The notes beneath the pieces were generated by a model. The model was not told the origin of the DNA and did no database searches. It saw nothing but the letters and a program-made list of their open reading frames with translations. Both the position numbers and the translations under genes were made by a program. This document shows positions 21,347 through 30,967 of a stretch of 64,000 nucleotides of DNA, one piece after another. The DNA is from Phaeovibrio sulfidiphilus (GTDB taxonomy: Bacteria > Pseudomonadota > Alphaproteobacteria > Rhodospirillales > Rhodospirillaceae). Numbering within the stretch: position 1 is the first letter of the stretch; each line of letters starts with the position of its first letter. Location: NCBI RefSeq assembly GCF_014861485.1, contig NZ_JACZHT010000002.1, positions 310,001-374,000 on the forward strand. Reading direction: 5' to 3'.

Positions 21347-21575
21347 CCCGGCCGCCCCTGTGTGGCGGTGTGACACGACGTGTGCCCCGGCCCGGACAAG
21401 TTGGTTCGGACCGGCGCACCCCCCTTCCAAAGGTGACCACATCCCCCTTTGGAGAGTGCGTTCGGCGCGCTGCGGCCGCGGCCCTTCGGGTTCGCATCCC
21501 CAACACCGCGTCTCACTGTCCCGTCCCCCGAGCGGTTGACGGGACGACGGAACAGATTGCTGGAGGCTCCCGACC

Positions 21576-21947
21576 ATGCAGCCCATGGAACCCGTGACCG
21601 GACGGACGGTCATCACCGCTTACGGAGACGGAGGCTTCCGTCTCGGCGGCCACGTTTTTTCCGGCTCGGTTCTTGTGTTCCCCTGGGGCGTCCAGCCCTG
21701 GAGCCCCGTGACCTTCGACGACCTGGACCGGGATGCCTTCCAGGCCGCCTTCGAGCGGGCTCGTGAGCTGGATTTCCTTCTTGTGGGAACCGGGGAGCGC
21801 CAGCAGTTCCTGCCGCCGGCCCTTGCCGCCCACTTCCGCGAGGCCGGCCTGACCGTCGAGGTCATGGCCACCGGCGCGGCCTGCCGCACGTTCAACGCCC
21901 TCCAGGGCGAGGACCGCCCCGTGGGCGCGGCCCTGATTGCGGTCTGA
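21576..21947 (+). CDS. Mth938-like (DUF498) protein
   Basis: Small soluble protein of 123 residues in the Mth938-like family (related to mitochondrial NDUFAF3, a complex I assembly factor). Typical motifs: a beta-rich start GDGGFRLGGHVFSGSVLVFP, then LLVGTG and VMATGAACRTFNAL, where the latter is the most conserved loop. GGAGG precedes the ATG. It is regularly found downstream of secF in alphaproteobacteria, but a link to secretion is not proven. Confidence 0.93.
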   Translation: MQPMEPVTGRTVITAYGDGGFRLGGHVFSGSVLVFPWGVQPWSPVTFDDLDRDAFQAAFERARELDFLLVGTGERQQFLPPALAAHFREAGLTVEVMATGAACRTFNALQGEDRPVGAALIAV

Positions 21948-22090
21948 ATACACGCGGGGTCTGGCGATCCCGTCTTCTCCGTCCCACATCCAATTTCAAG
22001 CGCCGGGGTTGCAAGAGCTTCACTCTTTTTGTGTACTTTTGTAACACCCGTATCAGCACGCCCCTTTTTCTGCGGCATCGGAGCCCTTTT

Positions 22091-23014
22091 ATGCCTGTTA
22101 CCCCCCAGTCCCCCCCGTCCTTCTGGAAACTCGAGGTGACCCTTCCGCGTCCCGCCCTTGCCTCGCTTGAGGCCGCGTTCGAGGACGAGGCCGTGTCCAT
22201 CACCTTGCTGGAGGCGGACGAGGAGAAGGATCTCTGGACCTTCCAGGCCCTGTTCGAGGAGCGCCCCGACGAGTGGCGAATCCAGACCCCCGTCGCCCTT
22301 GCCGCTGCGAGCGTCCGGGTGGCCGAGCCGGAAATCCTGGTCGAGCGTCTGGAGGGCCGGGACTGGCTCGCGCTCTCGAAAATCGCGTTTCCGCCGCTCG
22401 AGGTCGGGCGGTTCTTCATTCACGGCTCCCATTTCGAGGGCACTCCGCCTGTGGGTGCCCGTTCCCTGTGCATTGACGCGGCCACGGCCTTTGGCTCCGG
22501 CTATCACCAGAGCACCTACGGCTGTCTCCAGGCGCTGGAGATGCTGGACCGCTGTGACACCTTCCAGAACATCCTGGACGTGGGCTGTGGCTCGGGGATC
22601 TTGTCCCTTGCCGCCGCCCGGGCCTGGGGCGTGCCGGTGCTGGCCATCGACATCGATCCGGAGTCGGTCCGTGTGGCGCGGGAGAATGCCCGGATCAACG
22701 GCCTCTCGTCCCTGGTCCAGACGGCCCAGGGCAACGGGGCCTCGGGGCGGCTGCCCCGGTCACGGGCTCCCTATGATCTGATTTTGGCCAATATTCTGGC
22801 CCGGCCCCTGTGCGGCATGGCCTCCCGGCTGGCCTCCCTTCTGGCTCCCGGGGGGCGCATCGTTCTGGCCGGTCTCCTGACCCGCCAGGCGCCCATGGTG
22901 ATTGCCGCCTATCGGGCCCGGAACCTTGTGCTCGAGAAGAGGATTGAGGTGGGCGTGTGGTCGACCCTGGTCGTCCGGCGCCCGTGTGGGGAAAGGAGTG
23001 AAGATGACGAATGA
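22091..23014 (+). CDS. prmA: ribosomal protein L11 methyltransferase
   Basis: SAM-dependent enzyme that trimethylates ribosomal protein L11. 307 residues: N-terminal substrate-binding domain to about 110, then a class I methyltransferase domain with motif I ILDVGCGSG (161-169), DIDP, and the NILA motif. The family's usual AFGTG-H-TT loop reads AFGSGYHQST (133-142) here, a mild variation. ATG 22091 is chosen with GGAG upstream; an in-frame start at 22031 adds an unrelated tail. Its 3' end overlaps the next gene by 11 bases. Confidence 0.94.
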   Translation: MPVTPQSPPSFWKLEVTLPRPALASLEAAFEDEAVSITLLEADEEKDLWTFQALFEERPDEWRIQTPVALAAASVRVAEPEILVERLEGRDWLALSKIAFPPLEVGRFFIHGSHFEGTPPVGARSLCIDAATAFGSGYHQSTYGCLQALEMLDRCDTFQNILDVGCGSGILSLAAARAWGVPVLAIDIDPESVRVARENARINGLSSLVQTAQGNGASGRLPRSRAPYDLILANILARPLCGMASRLASLLAPGGRIVLAGLLTRQAPMVIAAYRARNLVLEKRIEVGVWSTLVVRRPCGERSEDDE

Positions 23015-24968
23015 GTCGCGTCCGGAGACGGGGGCTGATCCCCGCAAGACCGCTGCCCGGGAATCCGGGGCTCAGGACCGCCCGGTGGCCTTCCCCGGGC
23101 AGAACCTTCGCCTGTCCGCCTCCGCCCCTCTGGTGGAGCGTCACGCCTGCGCGCCCGCGAGCAAGCCCGGCCACTTCCTGGCGGAGAGGGTCCGGGCCCT
23201 GAGGGCCTGGCTGGTTTCGGAAAACCTTGCGGGGTTCTACCTGCCCCACACCGACGCCTTCCAGAACGAGTTCCTGCCTCCGTCCATGGAGCGCCTGGCC
23301 TGGCTGACCGGGTTTACAGGCTCCGCCGGCGAGGCCCTTGTCCTGAACGACCGCGCGGCCCTGTTCGTGGACGGCCGCTATACGGTCCAGGCCCGGGCCC
23401 AGGTGGACAGCGCCGTGTTCGCCGTCTGTCACGTCACGACGGAGCCTCTGGGCGCCTGGATCGAGGCCAACGTCTCGCCCGGAAGCCGCATCGGCTTTGA
23501 TCCCTGGCAGGTCAGCGTCGAGCTGTTCGAGCGCCTCGAGGCGGCCTGCCGCGCCCGGGGGGCGGCCATGATCCCGTGCGGACACAATCCGGTGGATGCC
23601 CTGTGGTCTGACCGTCCGGTTTGCGCGGCCCGTCCGGCCGAGCCCCATCCTCTTGCCCATGCCGGTCAGGCCAGCAGTGCCAAGCGGGCGGAGCTGGCCG
23701 CGCGCATGCGGGAACGCGGTGAGGACGCGGTTGTCCTGTCCTCGCCCGAGGGCGTGGCCTGGCTTCTGAACATCCGGGGGCGCGACATCCCCTACACCCC
23801 TGTGGTTCTGGCCAGCGCGATCCTGTACGCCAACGCATCCGTGGACCTGTTCCTGGACCCGGGCTCGGTCACGCCCGAGCTGCAGGCCCATCTGGGCGAG
23901 GGGGTGACCCTTCAGGCCCCGGAGATGCTGGGCCCGGCCCTTGACCGTCTGGCCGTGCGCACGGTGTCGGTTGATGCGGGCCGGACGTCCCTTTGGGTCT
24001 GGAACCGGCTGGAGGAGGTCGGCGCGACCCTGGTGCGCGAGCCCGATCCCTGCGCCCTGCCCAGGGCCTGCAAGAACGCAACCGAGATCGAGGGCGCCCG
24101 CAGCGCCCACGTCCGCGATGGTCTGGCGGTGACCCGGTTCCTCTACTGGCTGTCGCGCCGGCTGTCTTTGGGCGAGCAGGTGGGGGAGGTCGATCTGGGC
24201 CGCAGGCTCGACGCCTTCCGGGAGGAGGATCCCCTGTTCCGGGAACCCTCGTTCCCCACCATCTCGGCCACCGGCCCCAACGCGTCGCTGCCCCACTACC
24301 GGGCGCTTCCCGGCGCCGACCGCTTCCTGGCCCCGGGTGACGTCTACCTGGTGGACAGCGGCGGCCAGTATCCGGACGGGACCACCGATATCACCCGCAC
24401 CGTCGGGGTCGGGGAGGCCAGCCAGATCGTGCGCGAATGCTACACGCTGGTGCTTAGGGGCCACATTGCCCTGTCGAGGGCCGTGTTCCCCCGCGGCACC
24501 ACCGGCACCGCCCTGGATGCCCTGGCCCGCCAGTTCCTGTGGCAGAAGGGCCTGGACTACGATCACGGGACCGGACACGGCGTGGGGAGCTACCTCTCGG
24601 TGCACGAGGGTCCGGTTCGCATTGGCAAGTCCGGTCCGTCCATACCCCTTGCACCGGGCATGATCCTGTCCGTGGAGCCGGGCTACTACCGGGAAGGCGA
24701 GTTCGGAATCCGGATCGAGAACTTGGTGGTCGTGGTTCCCTTCACGGGGCACAGCGAGGAGGACAGGAACCTTCTCACCTTCGAGACCCTGACCCTCGTC
24801 CCCTATGACCGGTCCCTGATCGAGACCCGTCTCCTGTCCCGTGACGAGCGCCGCTGGGTCGATGCCTATCACGAGCGGGTCCGCACGGTCCTGGCGCCGC
24901 TTCTTGGCCACGAGGAACAGCGCTGGCTGGAGTCCGCCTGTGCGCCGCTGGTGGAGGGGGCCTGCTAG
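23004..24968 (+). CDS. Xaa-Pro aminopeptidase (M24B, large form)
   Basis: Metallopeptidase removing N-terminal residues that precede proline, cytoplasmic. 654 residues: two creatinase-like N-terminal domains (about 60-360) and a C-terminal pita-bread catalytic domain. All five metal ligands are present: Asp451 and Asp462 (DSGGQYPDGTTD), His525 (GTGHGVG), Glu558 (SVEPGYY) and Glu572 (RIENL). AAGGAG precedes ATG 23004, which lies inside the end of prmA, so translation is probably coupled. The prmA-aminopeptidase pairing is common in alphaproteobacteria. Confidence 0.95.
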   Translation: MTNESRPETGADPRKTAARESGAQDRPVAFPGQNLRLSASAPLVERHACAPASKPGHFLAERVRALRAWLVSENLAGFYLPHTDAFQNEFLPPSMERLAWLTGFTGSAGEALVLNDRAALFVDGRYTVQARAQVDSAVFAVCHVTTEPLGAWIEANVSPGSRIGFDPWQVSVELFERLEAACRARGAAMIPCGHNPVDALWSDRPVCAARPAEPHPLAHAGQASSAKRAELAARMRERGEDAVVLSSPEGVAWLLNIRGRDIPYTPVVLASAILYANASVDLFLDPGSVTPELQAHLGEGVTLQAPEMLGPALDRLAVRTVSVDAGRTSLWVWNRLEEVGATLVREPDPCALPRACKNATEIEGARSAHVRDGLAVTRFLYWLSRRLSLGEQVGEVDLGRRLDAFREEDPLFREPSFPTISATGPNASLPHYRALPGADRFLAPGDVYLVDSGGQYPDGTTDITRTVGVGEASQIVRECYTLVLRGHIALSRAVFPRGTTGTALDALARQFLWQKGLDYDHGTGHGVGSYLSVHEGPVRIGKSGPSIPLAPGMILSVEPGYYREGEFGIRIENLVVVVPFTGHSEEDRNLLTFETLTLVPYDRSLIETRLLSRDERRWVDAYHERVRTVLAPLLGHEEQRWLESACAPLVEGAC

Positions 24969-25220
24969 GGCTTCCACCGCTTTTTGCGTGCCCGGGGCGC
25001 GGTGGCGCCCGCCCGTCGGGCCGCGGCGCGCGCGCGTAGGGGACACTGCGGTGGCATCCGTCACTGGGGCTCACGCGCGGATCCGGTGACGCCGGCGCCA
25101 CCCGGCTGCCTTGCACGCGGACACTGTCTGGCCCCGGCGCTGCCCTCCGCCTGCATTTCCTGCGTGCAGCCCGTGACCCGTGGGGGCTCCTCCCTCTCAC
25201 AGGACGTCGGGCCCCGCCCA

Positions 25221-25368
25221 GGTTTCCCCGTATCCCCATCGGGTCTCCGGGTACCTCTGTCCGGGTTCTCCGGCATCCGGATTGGGTCTCCCGGTATCCG
25301 CCCCGGGGCTTCCGGCACCCCCTTCGGGTTGCCCGTTACCCGGTTCCGGTTGCCCGCTACCCGCCGTT
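25221..25368. repeat. 21-bp minisatellite, seven degenerate units
   Basis: Seven adjacent units of 20-22 bases, each opening GGGTY-TCC or GGTT-CCC and containing an inner TAC/TATCC(C/G) block, in the 484-base gap (24969-25452) between the aminopeptidase gene and the cobalamin riboswitch. Units starting at 25221, 25241, 25263, 25284, 25305, 25326 and 25348. There is no unique spacer between units, so it is not a CRISPR. The rest of the gap holds nothing recognisable. Confidence 0.8.
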
Positions 25369-25452
25369 TTCAGGGCGGTGGGCCGGTGTGGACTTACCGA
25401 ATTTTCATCTTTCACCTTTACGACATCCTGACCCTCGCCTAGAGTGCCTGCG

Positions 25453-25678
25453 CATTGCGGTGCTTTCGGAGAGGTTTGACCTGTCCGAAGCAGGGAAGCC
25501 GGTGAGATTCCGGCACGGACCCGCCGCCGTAACCGGGGACGAAGGCCGATGATCCCTCACGATGGGGGACGCCACTGCCCAAGCGTTTTTGTCCGCGCCC
25601 CGCTTTGGGGCCGGACAGGACAGAGGGTGGGAAGGCGAGCGGTCTTTCGGATGATCCGGAAGTCGGAAGACCGACCGC
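25453..25678 (+). promoter_or_regulatory. cobalamin (B12) riboswitch
   Basis: Class hallmarks occur in order: GGTGC near 25459; GGGAAGCCGGTGAGATTCCGGC near 25492-25514 (the conserved G-G-T-G-A-A-T-C-C core); CCCGCCGCCGTAA; GCCACTGCCC near 25571; GGGAAGGC near 25629; and the B12 box AGTCGGAAGACCGACC at 25661-25676. It lies about 180 bases before btuB, so adenosylcobalamin binding should repress the downstream uptake operon. The expression platform in 25679-25860 was not resolved. Confidence 0.95.
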
Positions 25679-25860
25679 GATGTACCGGACGTGCCCGGGT
25701 GGTGCACTCGCGACCGGCGTGGCGTGGTTTTCCGGAGGGGCCCTTGACCAGGTGCTCCCGGCAGTCCCGAAAAACAGGCAGGCAGGACCGCAGTGCGGCA
25801 CCGGACGTTCGCCCGGTTCCATAAGGTTCCTGCTAACGCGGTTTTTCAGGAGATCCCGCC

Positions 25861-27864
25861 ATGCGAAAGGCTCTTTCACGCAGCCTGAGCGGACCAGTGT
25901 GTCTCGCTTTTGCCGTCTGTTCCCTTGCATCAGCATCCCACGCCCGGACCGGGGATGGGGAGCAGACTGCCGTATCCACCCCCCCGCCGGTTACGACCGG
26001 TCTTGTTTTCCCCGACGTGGTTGTCTCGGCCGCCAAGACCGAGGTTCCCGTCTGGCGCCTGACCCGCTCGGTCGATGTGATCAGCAGCGAGGCCATGAAG
26101 ACCCGACAGGTCAACGGGCTTCTCGGGGCCCTTGACCAGGCGCCGGGGGTGTTTTCCCTCAACCAGGGCGGCCCGGGGCGCATGAGCAGCGTCTCCATTC
26201 GGGGCGGGCGCGCCTACATGACCCAGTACCGCTTTGACGATATTCCCCTTCGGGACATCGCGGACATCCAGCTTGGCTTCCAGGGCTTTCTGGCGAACTT
26301 CGGGCTGGCCCAGGGCGCCCTTGACCGGGTCGAGGTTCTGAAGGGTGCTGAAAGCAGCCTGTACGGCTCCAGCGCCATGGCCGGTGTCATCAGCCTCATG
26401 CCGTCGGGCAAGTGGGGGCAGGGCCTGAAGGCGGGCGTGTACGGGGAGGGCGGCAGCTTCGGGACCGGGCGCGCTGGCGCCAGCGTGTCCTATGGCAGCG
26501 CCGGTCTCGACGGCGGCCCCGCCTGGTACGCCCACGCCTCCCCCCAGGCCATGAGCACCGACGGCTATCGGGGCCTGTGGGCGAAGCAGGCCGGAACCAC
26601 GGCCGGTGCGGGCGTGCGCCTCGGTGACAGCACCACGCTGGAGTGGACCTCCCTCACCAGCCTGTCCAAGGCCGTCACCGACCGTCTGACCGTGCCGGGG
26701 CACCAGTACGCGGCGGGGGACGGGAACTACAACCGGGCCGACCTCTATCTGAACGGCCTGACCCTGTCCCACGAGTTCTCGGACATCTGGACCTCGCGCC
26801 TGAAGGTGGCCTACACCCGAACGGAACGCAGCTACCGGGGGCTCAACTCCAGCTCCGGGGAGGACGGCAAGGGCCGTGACCTGTTCAACGGCGACACGGT
26901 CTATGCCGAGGCTTTGAACATTATCCGTCCGGTGGACGCCCTGACCCTGATTGCCGGCCTGGAATACGAGGGCGACAAGTTCTATCAGAAGAGCGTTCCC
27001 AGCGCGGTGTACGGAACTCCGGGCATTACGCTGAAGGAAAAGGTGGGCAACTACGCGGTGTTCGGAAAGGCCCTGTTCGGCTTTCTGGAGGACCGCCTCA
27101 ACCTGACCCTGGGCGGGCGCTACAACTGGCACTCCGAGTTCGAGTCCCACTCCACGTTTGATGCGGGGCTGTCCTACCTGTTCCCCACCGCCACCCGGGT
27201 TTACGGCTCGGTGGCCAGCGGCTATCGGGCGCCCTCGCCCTACGAGCTGTACGGGCGGGGCTACAACTACTTTACGGGACGTGTGGTGACTGTGGGCAAC
27301 CCCAACCTCCGGCCCGAGAAGTCCCTGAGCTGGGAAGGCGGCGTGGAGCAGAGCCTCTGGGACGGGCGGGCCCACCTGGGGGCCTCGGTGTTCCTGACCC
27401 AGTACCGTGACAGGATCGCGTGGGACAGCCCCTCGTATGCCTACGTCACCCGGGGCAAGAGCCGGGTCCACGGCTTCGAGCTGTCCGCCAGCGCCAGCCC
27501 GCTCGACCAGGTGGACCTGAGCGCCGCCTTCACGCACGCGCGCTCCCGCTCGACGGATGCGGCCGGGCAGTGGAAAACGGACCGCGACCTTCCGGAAAGC
27601 CGCATGGTGGGCACGCTGACCGTGCGGCCTCTCGAGCCCCTGTCCGTGTCCGTCTCCGGGCGCTGGCAGAGCTCCCACATCAGCACCTGGCCCAATCACA
27701 AGAACGGCTCGTTCTTCACGGTTGACCTGGCCTCCTCCTGGACGCTGAACGAGAACTGGGAAGTCTACGGCCGGGTCGAGAACCTGCTGGACAAGACCTA
27801 TACGGTCCAGGGCTATGGCATGCCCGGGATCGCCGCCTACGGCGGTCTTCGGGTCACGTTCTAG
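25861..27864 (+). CDS. btuB: TonB-dependent vitamin B12 receptor
   Basis: Outer-membrane, TonB-driven importer of cobalamins. 667 residues: signal peptide to about residue 28 (ends SHA), a TonB-box-like DVVVSAAKT near 52-60, a plug domain (about 60-180, with GGPGRMSSVSIRGGR and LYGSSAMAGVI), and a beta-barrel ending YGGLRVTF with the terminal Phe. AGGAG lies before the ATG. B12 as substrate is inferred from the cobalamin riboswitch upstream and the btuFCD genes downstream. Confidence 0.93.
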   Translation: MRKALSRSLSGPVCLAFAVCSLASASHARTGDGEQTAVSTPPPVTTGLVFPDVVVSAAKTEVPVWRLTRSVDVISSEAMKTRQVNGLLGALDQAPGVFSLNQGGPGRMSSVSIRGGRAYMTQYRFDDIPLRDIADIQLGFQGFLANFGLAQGALDRVEVLKGAESSLYGSSAMAGVISLMPSGKWGQGLKAGVYGEGGSFGTGRAGASVSYGSAGLDGGPAWYAHASPQAMSTDGYRGLWAKQAGTTAGAGVRLGDSTTLEWTSLTSLSKAVTDRLTVPGHQYAAGDGNYNRADLYLNGLTLSHEFSDIWTSRLKVAYTRTERSYRGLNSSSGEDGKGRDLFNGDTVYAEALNIIRPVDALTLIAGLEYEGDKFYQKSVPSAVYGTPGITLKEKVGNYAVFGKALFGFLEDRLNLTLGGRYNWHSEFESHSTFDAGLSYLFPTATRVYGSVASGYRAPSPYELYGRGYNYFTGRVVTVGNPNLRPEKSLSWEGGVEQSLWDGRAHLGASVFLTQYRDRIAWDSPSYAYVTRGKSRVHGFELSASASPLDQVDLSAAFTHARSRSTDAAGQWKTDRDLPESRMVGTLTVRPLEPLSVSVSGRWQSSHISTWPNHKNGSFFTVDLASSWTLNENWEVYGRVENLLDKTYTVQGYGMPGIAAYGGLRVTF

Positions 27865-27888
27865 GCCGACGGATCGGGAGCGGAGGAC

Positions 27889-29103
27889 ATGACAGGTCGA
27901 CACAGACGCACCCCCTGGCCGGCTTTTCTTCTTCCGCTCCTGCTGTGCCTTGCGCTGGCGGTCCCGGGCGTTGCGCGAACCGCAACGGCCGACGGACCCA
28001 CAGCCGGTCCGGCCGTCAGCGCGGACGGCAGCCCGGGGGCGAATGCGGACGCGAAAACGGGGACAAAGGCGGGAGCAGGGCCGGCTGGGCCCCCGGGGGA
28101 AAATCCGGGTGCACACCCGGCCAGAAACCCGACCGGAAGCCCTTCAGCTCGCCCGGCGGCGAACGGGGGCGGGAACCCGGATACACCCCCGGAGAACCGT
28201 CCGGACGCTCGCCCGGACGCAAGCGCGTCCCCCTCACCCCGGATCGTGGCCCTGGGAGGCCCGATCGTTGAAATTCTCTACGGGATCGGGCTGGGAGACC
28301 GGATCGTGGGACGCACCCGGTGGACCACCTTTCCTCCCGCCGTGCGGAAGGCTCCGGACATGGGGGATGCCTCCTGGCCCAACCTGGAGGCCATTGTCCG
28401 CCAGCGTCCTGATCTGGTCCTGTCTGACGGTCATTTTGCCAGTCTCGGGGCGCGTCTCACCCCCCACCACATCCCGGTTGAGGCGATGGACGTCTACGAG
28501 ACCTCGGACATGGTCCGGGCCACCGTGGCGCTGGGGGAGCGTTTCGGGCACCGGGACGGGGCGCAGGCCTTCCTGGACCGGGCCGTGTCCGTGCCCCGGG
28601 AACTTCTCTCCGGGGCCCTGTCCCGTGTGGACGGGAAGCACAGGCCATCCGGCCTGATTGTGGCCGGGGCGGCGGGGCTTTATTTCACCTTCTCCAGCGC
28701 ATCGCGGCGCCTGACCCTGGAAACCGCCGGCGCGCGGAACGTGGCCGCCGACCTTGACGGGCCGTTCCCGGTGGTGTCCCGGGAGTGGGTTCGGGCCAAC
28801 CGTCCGGACTTCATCCTTCATGTCCCGCCGGAGGGGGCGGATCCCGACAGCGAGGCCCTGGCCCGGGCCCATGCGGCTTTTGTGCGGGAGGCGGCGTTCG
28901 GCGATATCCCGGTGATCACCATGGACGGCCCCCTGACCTATGGGCCCCGGGCGATGTGGGGAGCGGCGCTGCTTGCCTCCCGCCTGCATCCGCAGGCCTT
29001 CGCCGGGGTGGATGTGCCCGCGCGCTACCGGGCCTTTCTGTCCGAGGTTTACGGTATCGCGCCTTCGGACCTTCCCCCTGACACGGCTCTGATCGTCCCA
29101 TGA
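27889..29103 (+). CDS. btuF: periplasmic cobalamin-binding protein of ABC importer
   Basis: Substrate-binding protein of the helical-backbone (BtuF/FhuD) type that hands cobalamin to BtuCD. 404 residues: signal peptide (about 1-29), a Gly/Pro/Ala/Asn-rich disordered linker (about 32-117), then the binding domain beginning PRIVALGGPIVEILYGIGLG. The linker is encoded by degenerate minisatellite DNA and is far longer than in other BtuF proteins (about 260-270 residues in all). The gene starts 24 bases after btuB, with GGAG upstream, and its stop overlaps the btuC start (ATGA). Confidence 0.9.
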   Translation: MTGRHRRTPWPAFLLPLLLCLALAVPGVARTATADGPTAGPAVSADGSPGANADAKTGTKAGAGPAGPPGENPGAHPARNPTGSPSARPAANGGGNPDTPPENRPDARPDASASPSPRIVALGGPIVEILYGIGLGDRIVGRTRWTTFPPAVRKAPDMGDASWPNLEAIVRQRPDLVLSDGHFASLGARLTPHHIPVEAMDVYETSDMVRATVALGERFGHRDGAQAFLDRAVSVPRELLSGALSRVDGKHRPSGLIVAGAAGLYFTFSSASRRLTLETAGARNVAADLDGPFPVVSREWVRANRPDFILHVPPEGADPDSEALARAHAAFVREAAFGDIPVITMDGPLTYGPRAMWGAALLASRLHPQAFAGVDVPARYRAFLSEVYGIAPSDLPPDTALIVP

Positions 29104-30161
29104 GCGGCCCCGGGATGACATCGAAAACGCTCAATCGGACCCCGGAGCGCCTGCGGATTTTGGGGCTGGTCCTTCTGGCCCTGGTTCTTGGGGGCACGAC
29201 GCTTCTGGCCCTTGCGTCCGGGACAATGTCCCTGAGCCTGGGGCAGACGGTGGGCGCCCTGTGGTCGCCCGAAACCTCCGACGGTGTGGGCGCCATCCTG
29301 TGGGAGGTGCGTCTGCCCCGGGTGGCGCTGGCCATCCTGGCCGGAGCGGGGCTGGCCGTTGCCGGAGCGGGAACCCAGGCGGTTCTGAACAATCCCCTGG
29401 TGTCGCCCTCGGTTCTCGGCGTGTCGGCGGGGGCGGCCTTCGGGGCCTCGTGTGCCATTATTGCCGGCTCCCGGCTCCAGTTTGTAGCAGGAGACATCCT
29501 CATTGCCCTGTGTGCCTTTGCCGGAGCCCTGTGCGCCACCCTGATTGCCTGGCTTGTGGCCACGGTCCGCCGGGCCTCCCGGGAAACCGTGATCCTGGCG
29601 GGAATTGCGGTGGGGTTCATTTTCTCCGGCGCCACCATCTTTCTCCAGTACCTGGCCCCCTGGCAGGATCTGCGGGCCATGGTCTTCTGGGGCGTTGGCA
29701 GCCTGTGGAACGCGGACGGATCCCGGGTGGCCATGGTGAGCCTGGTCCTGGTTCCCGGTGCCGTCGTCCTTCTGGGGATCTCCCAGAAGCTGAATGCGCT
29801 CGCCCTGGGGGACGAGACGGCGTTTTCCGCGGGCATCAACGTGCGGCGTCTGCGTCTGGTCACCCTGGGGCTTTCGGCGCTCATCAGCGCGGTTGTGGTG
29901 TCCGCCTGCGGGGCCATCGCCTTCGTGGGGCTGATCGCGCCCCATATGGCCCGCCTGATTTTCGGACATGACAACCGCTGGCTGGTTCCGGCCTCCATGC
30001 TGACAGGGGCGCTGTTGCTTCTTGGCGCGGACACGCTGGCGCGGACCCTGTTTGCGCCCCAGGAACTGCCCGTGGGTGTGGCGACGGCTTTGATCGGCGG
30101 CCCGTTCTTCCTGTTCCTTCTGCTGCGCCGGCGCCGGGACTGGTGGGGAGGCGGCTCATGA
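29100..30161 (+). CDS. btuC: cobalamin ABC transporter permease
   Basis: FecCD-family inner-membrane permease, 353 residues, about ten membrane segments. Family motifs are visible: LPRVALAILAGAGLAVAGAG, NPLVSPSVLGVSAGAAFG, and the ATPase-coupling GLIAPHMARLIFGHDNR. The ATG overlaps the btuF stop, and its own stop overlaps the btuD start, so the three are translationally coupled. Substrate assignment rests on the riboswitch. Confidence 0.92.
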   Translation: MSGPGMTSKTLNRTPERLRILGLVLLALVLGGTTLLALASGTMSLSLGQTVGALWSPETSDGVGAILWEVRLPRVALAILAGAGLAVAGAGTQAVLNNPLVSPSVLGVSAGAAFGASCAIIAGSRLQFVAGDILIALCAFAGALCATLIAWLVATVRRASRETVILAGIAVGFIFSGATIFLQYLAPWQDLRAMVFWGVGSLWNADGSRVAMVSLVLVPGAVVLLGISQKLNALALGDETAFSAGINVRRLRLVTLGLSALISAVVVSACGAIAFVGLIAPHMARLIFGHDNRWLVPASMLTGALLLLGADTLARTLFAPQELPVGVATALIGGPFFLFLLLRRRRDWWGGGS

Positions 30162-30967
30162 GGGCGCGTGTATCCCCCGCGCAGCCCGTCTTCGGGGCGT
30201 CCGTGCCGTGTCTCGAGGCCCGGGACCTGGTCTTCGGTCCGGACCGCCGGACGCGCTTCGGGCCCGTCAGCCTGACACTCGGGCCGGGCGGCTTTGTCGG
30301 GCTTCTGGGCCCGAACGGTTCGGGCAAGAGCACCCTTCTGCGGACCCTGGCCGGGATCCTGCCGCCTCGGGCCGGTGCGCTGGAGATGGACGGCGCACCG
30401 CTTGGGAGGGTGGCGCCCGGGCACCGGGCCCGGCGTCTGGCCTACGTTCCCCAGCTGACCGTTCCGGCTGCTATCAGCGTGTTCGAGGCGGTTCTGATTG
30501 GTCGCACGCCCCGCATGGGCTTCCGGCCCGCGCCCGCGGATATCGAGGCGGTGGACCGGGCGCTGGAGCGTCTGGGGATCGGAGCCTGGCGGAACCGGAG
30601 CCTGGAGGAGCTGTCGGGCGGAGAGCGGCAGGCCGTGTATCTGGCCCGGGCCCTGGCCCAGGACACGGGGCTTCTGCTTCTGGACGAGCCTCTGGCCGGT
30701 CTGGATGTCTGTCACCGGATCGAGATCTGCGCCCTGTTGCAGACCCTGTGTCGCGAGGAGGGCCGCACGGTGGTCTGTGCGGACCATGACCTGTCCCTGA
30801 TGGCCGGGTATGCCGACCGGCTGTGCGTTCTGGACCGGGGGCAGCTGGTGGCGCAGGGCGCGGCCGCGGACGTTCTGACCCCCGCCCTGCTGCGTCAGGT
30901 CTGGGGGGTGGAGGGGCGGCGCTGTGCCGATACGGGGGCCGTTGTGATCACGGGTCTCGCTCCCTGA
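30158..30967 (+). CDS. btuD: cobalamin ABC transporter ATP-binding protein
   Basis: Cytoplasmic ATPase of the importer. 269 residues with Walker A GPNGSGKS (51-58), Q-loop YVPQ, signature LSGGERQ, Walker B LLLLDEP, and the switch histidine in CADHDLS. ATG 30158 overlaps the btuC stop and has GGGGAGG upstream; a GTG five codons earlier is possible. It is the last gene of the riboswitch-controlled operon; tig converges on it. Confidence 0.93.
   Translation: MRARVSPAQPVFGASVPCLEARDLVFGPDRRTRFGPVSLTLGPGGFVGLLGPNGSGKSTLLRTLAGILPPRAGALEMDGAPLGRVAPGHRARRLAYVPQLTVPAAISVFEAVLIGRTPRMGFRPAPADIEAVDRALERLGIGAWRNRSLEELSGGERQAVYLARALAQDTGLLLLDEPLAGLDVCHRIEICALLQTLCREEGRTVVCADHDLSLMAGYADRLCVLDRGQLVAQGAAADVLTPALLRQVWGVEGRRCADTGAVVITGLAP

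Noticed and set aside
25221-25368. CRISPR-like array of short repeats
   Set aside because: The units abut with no unique spacers, are only 20-22 bases and degenerate, and no cas genes are near; this is a minisatellite.
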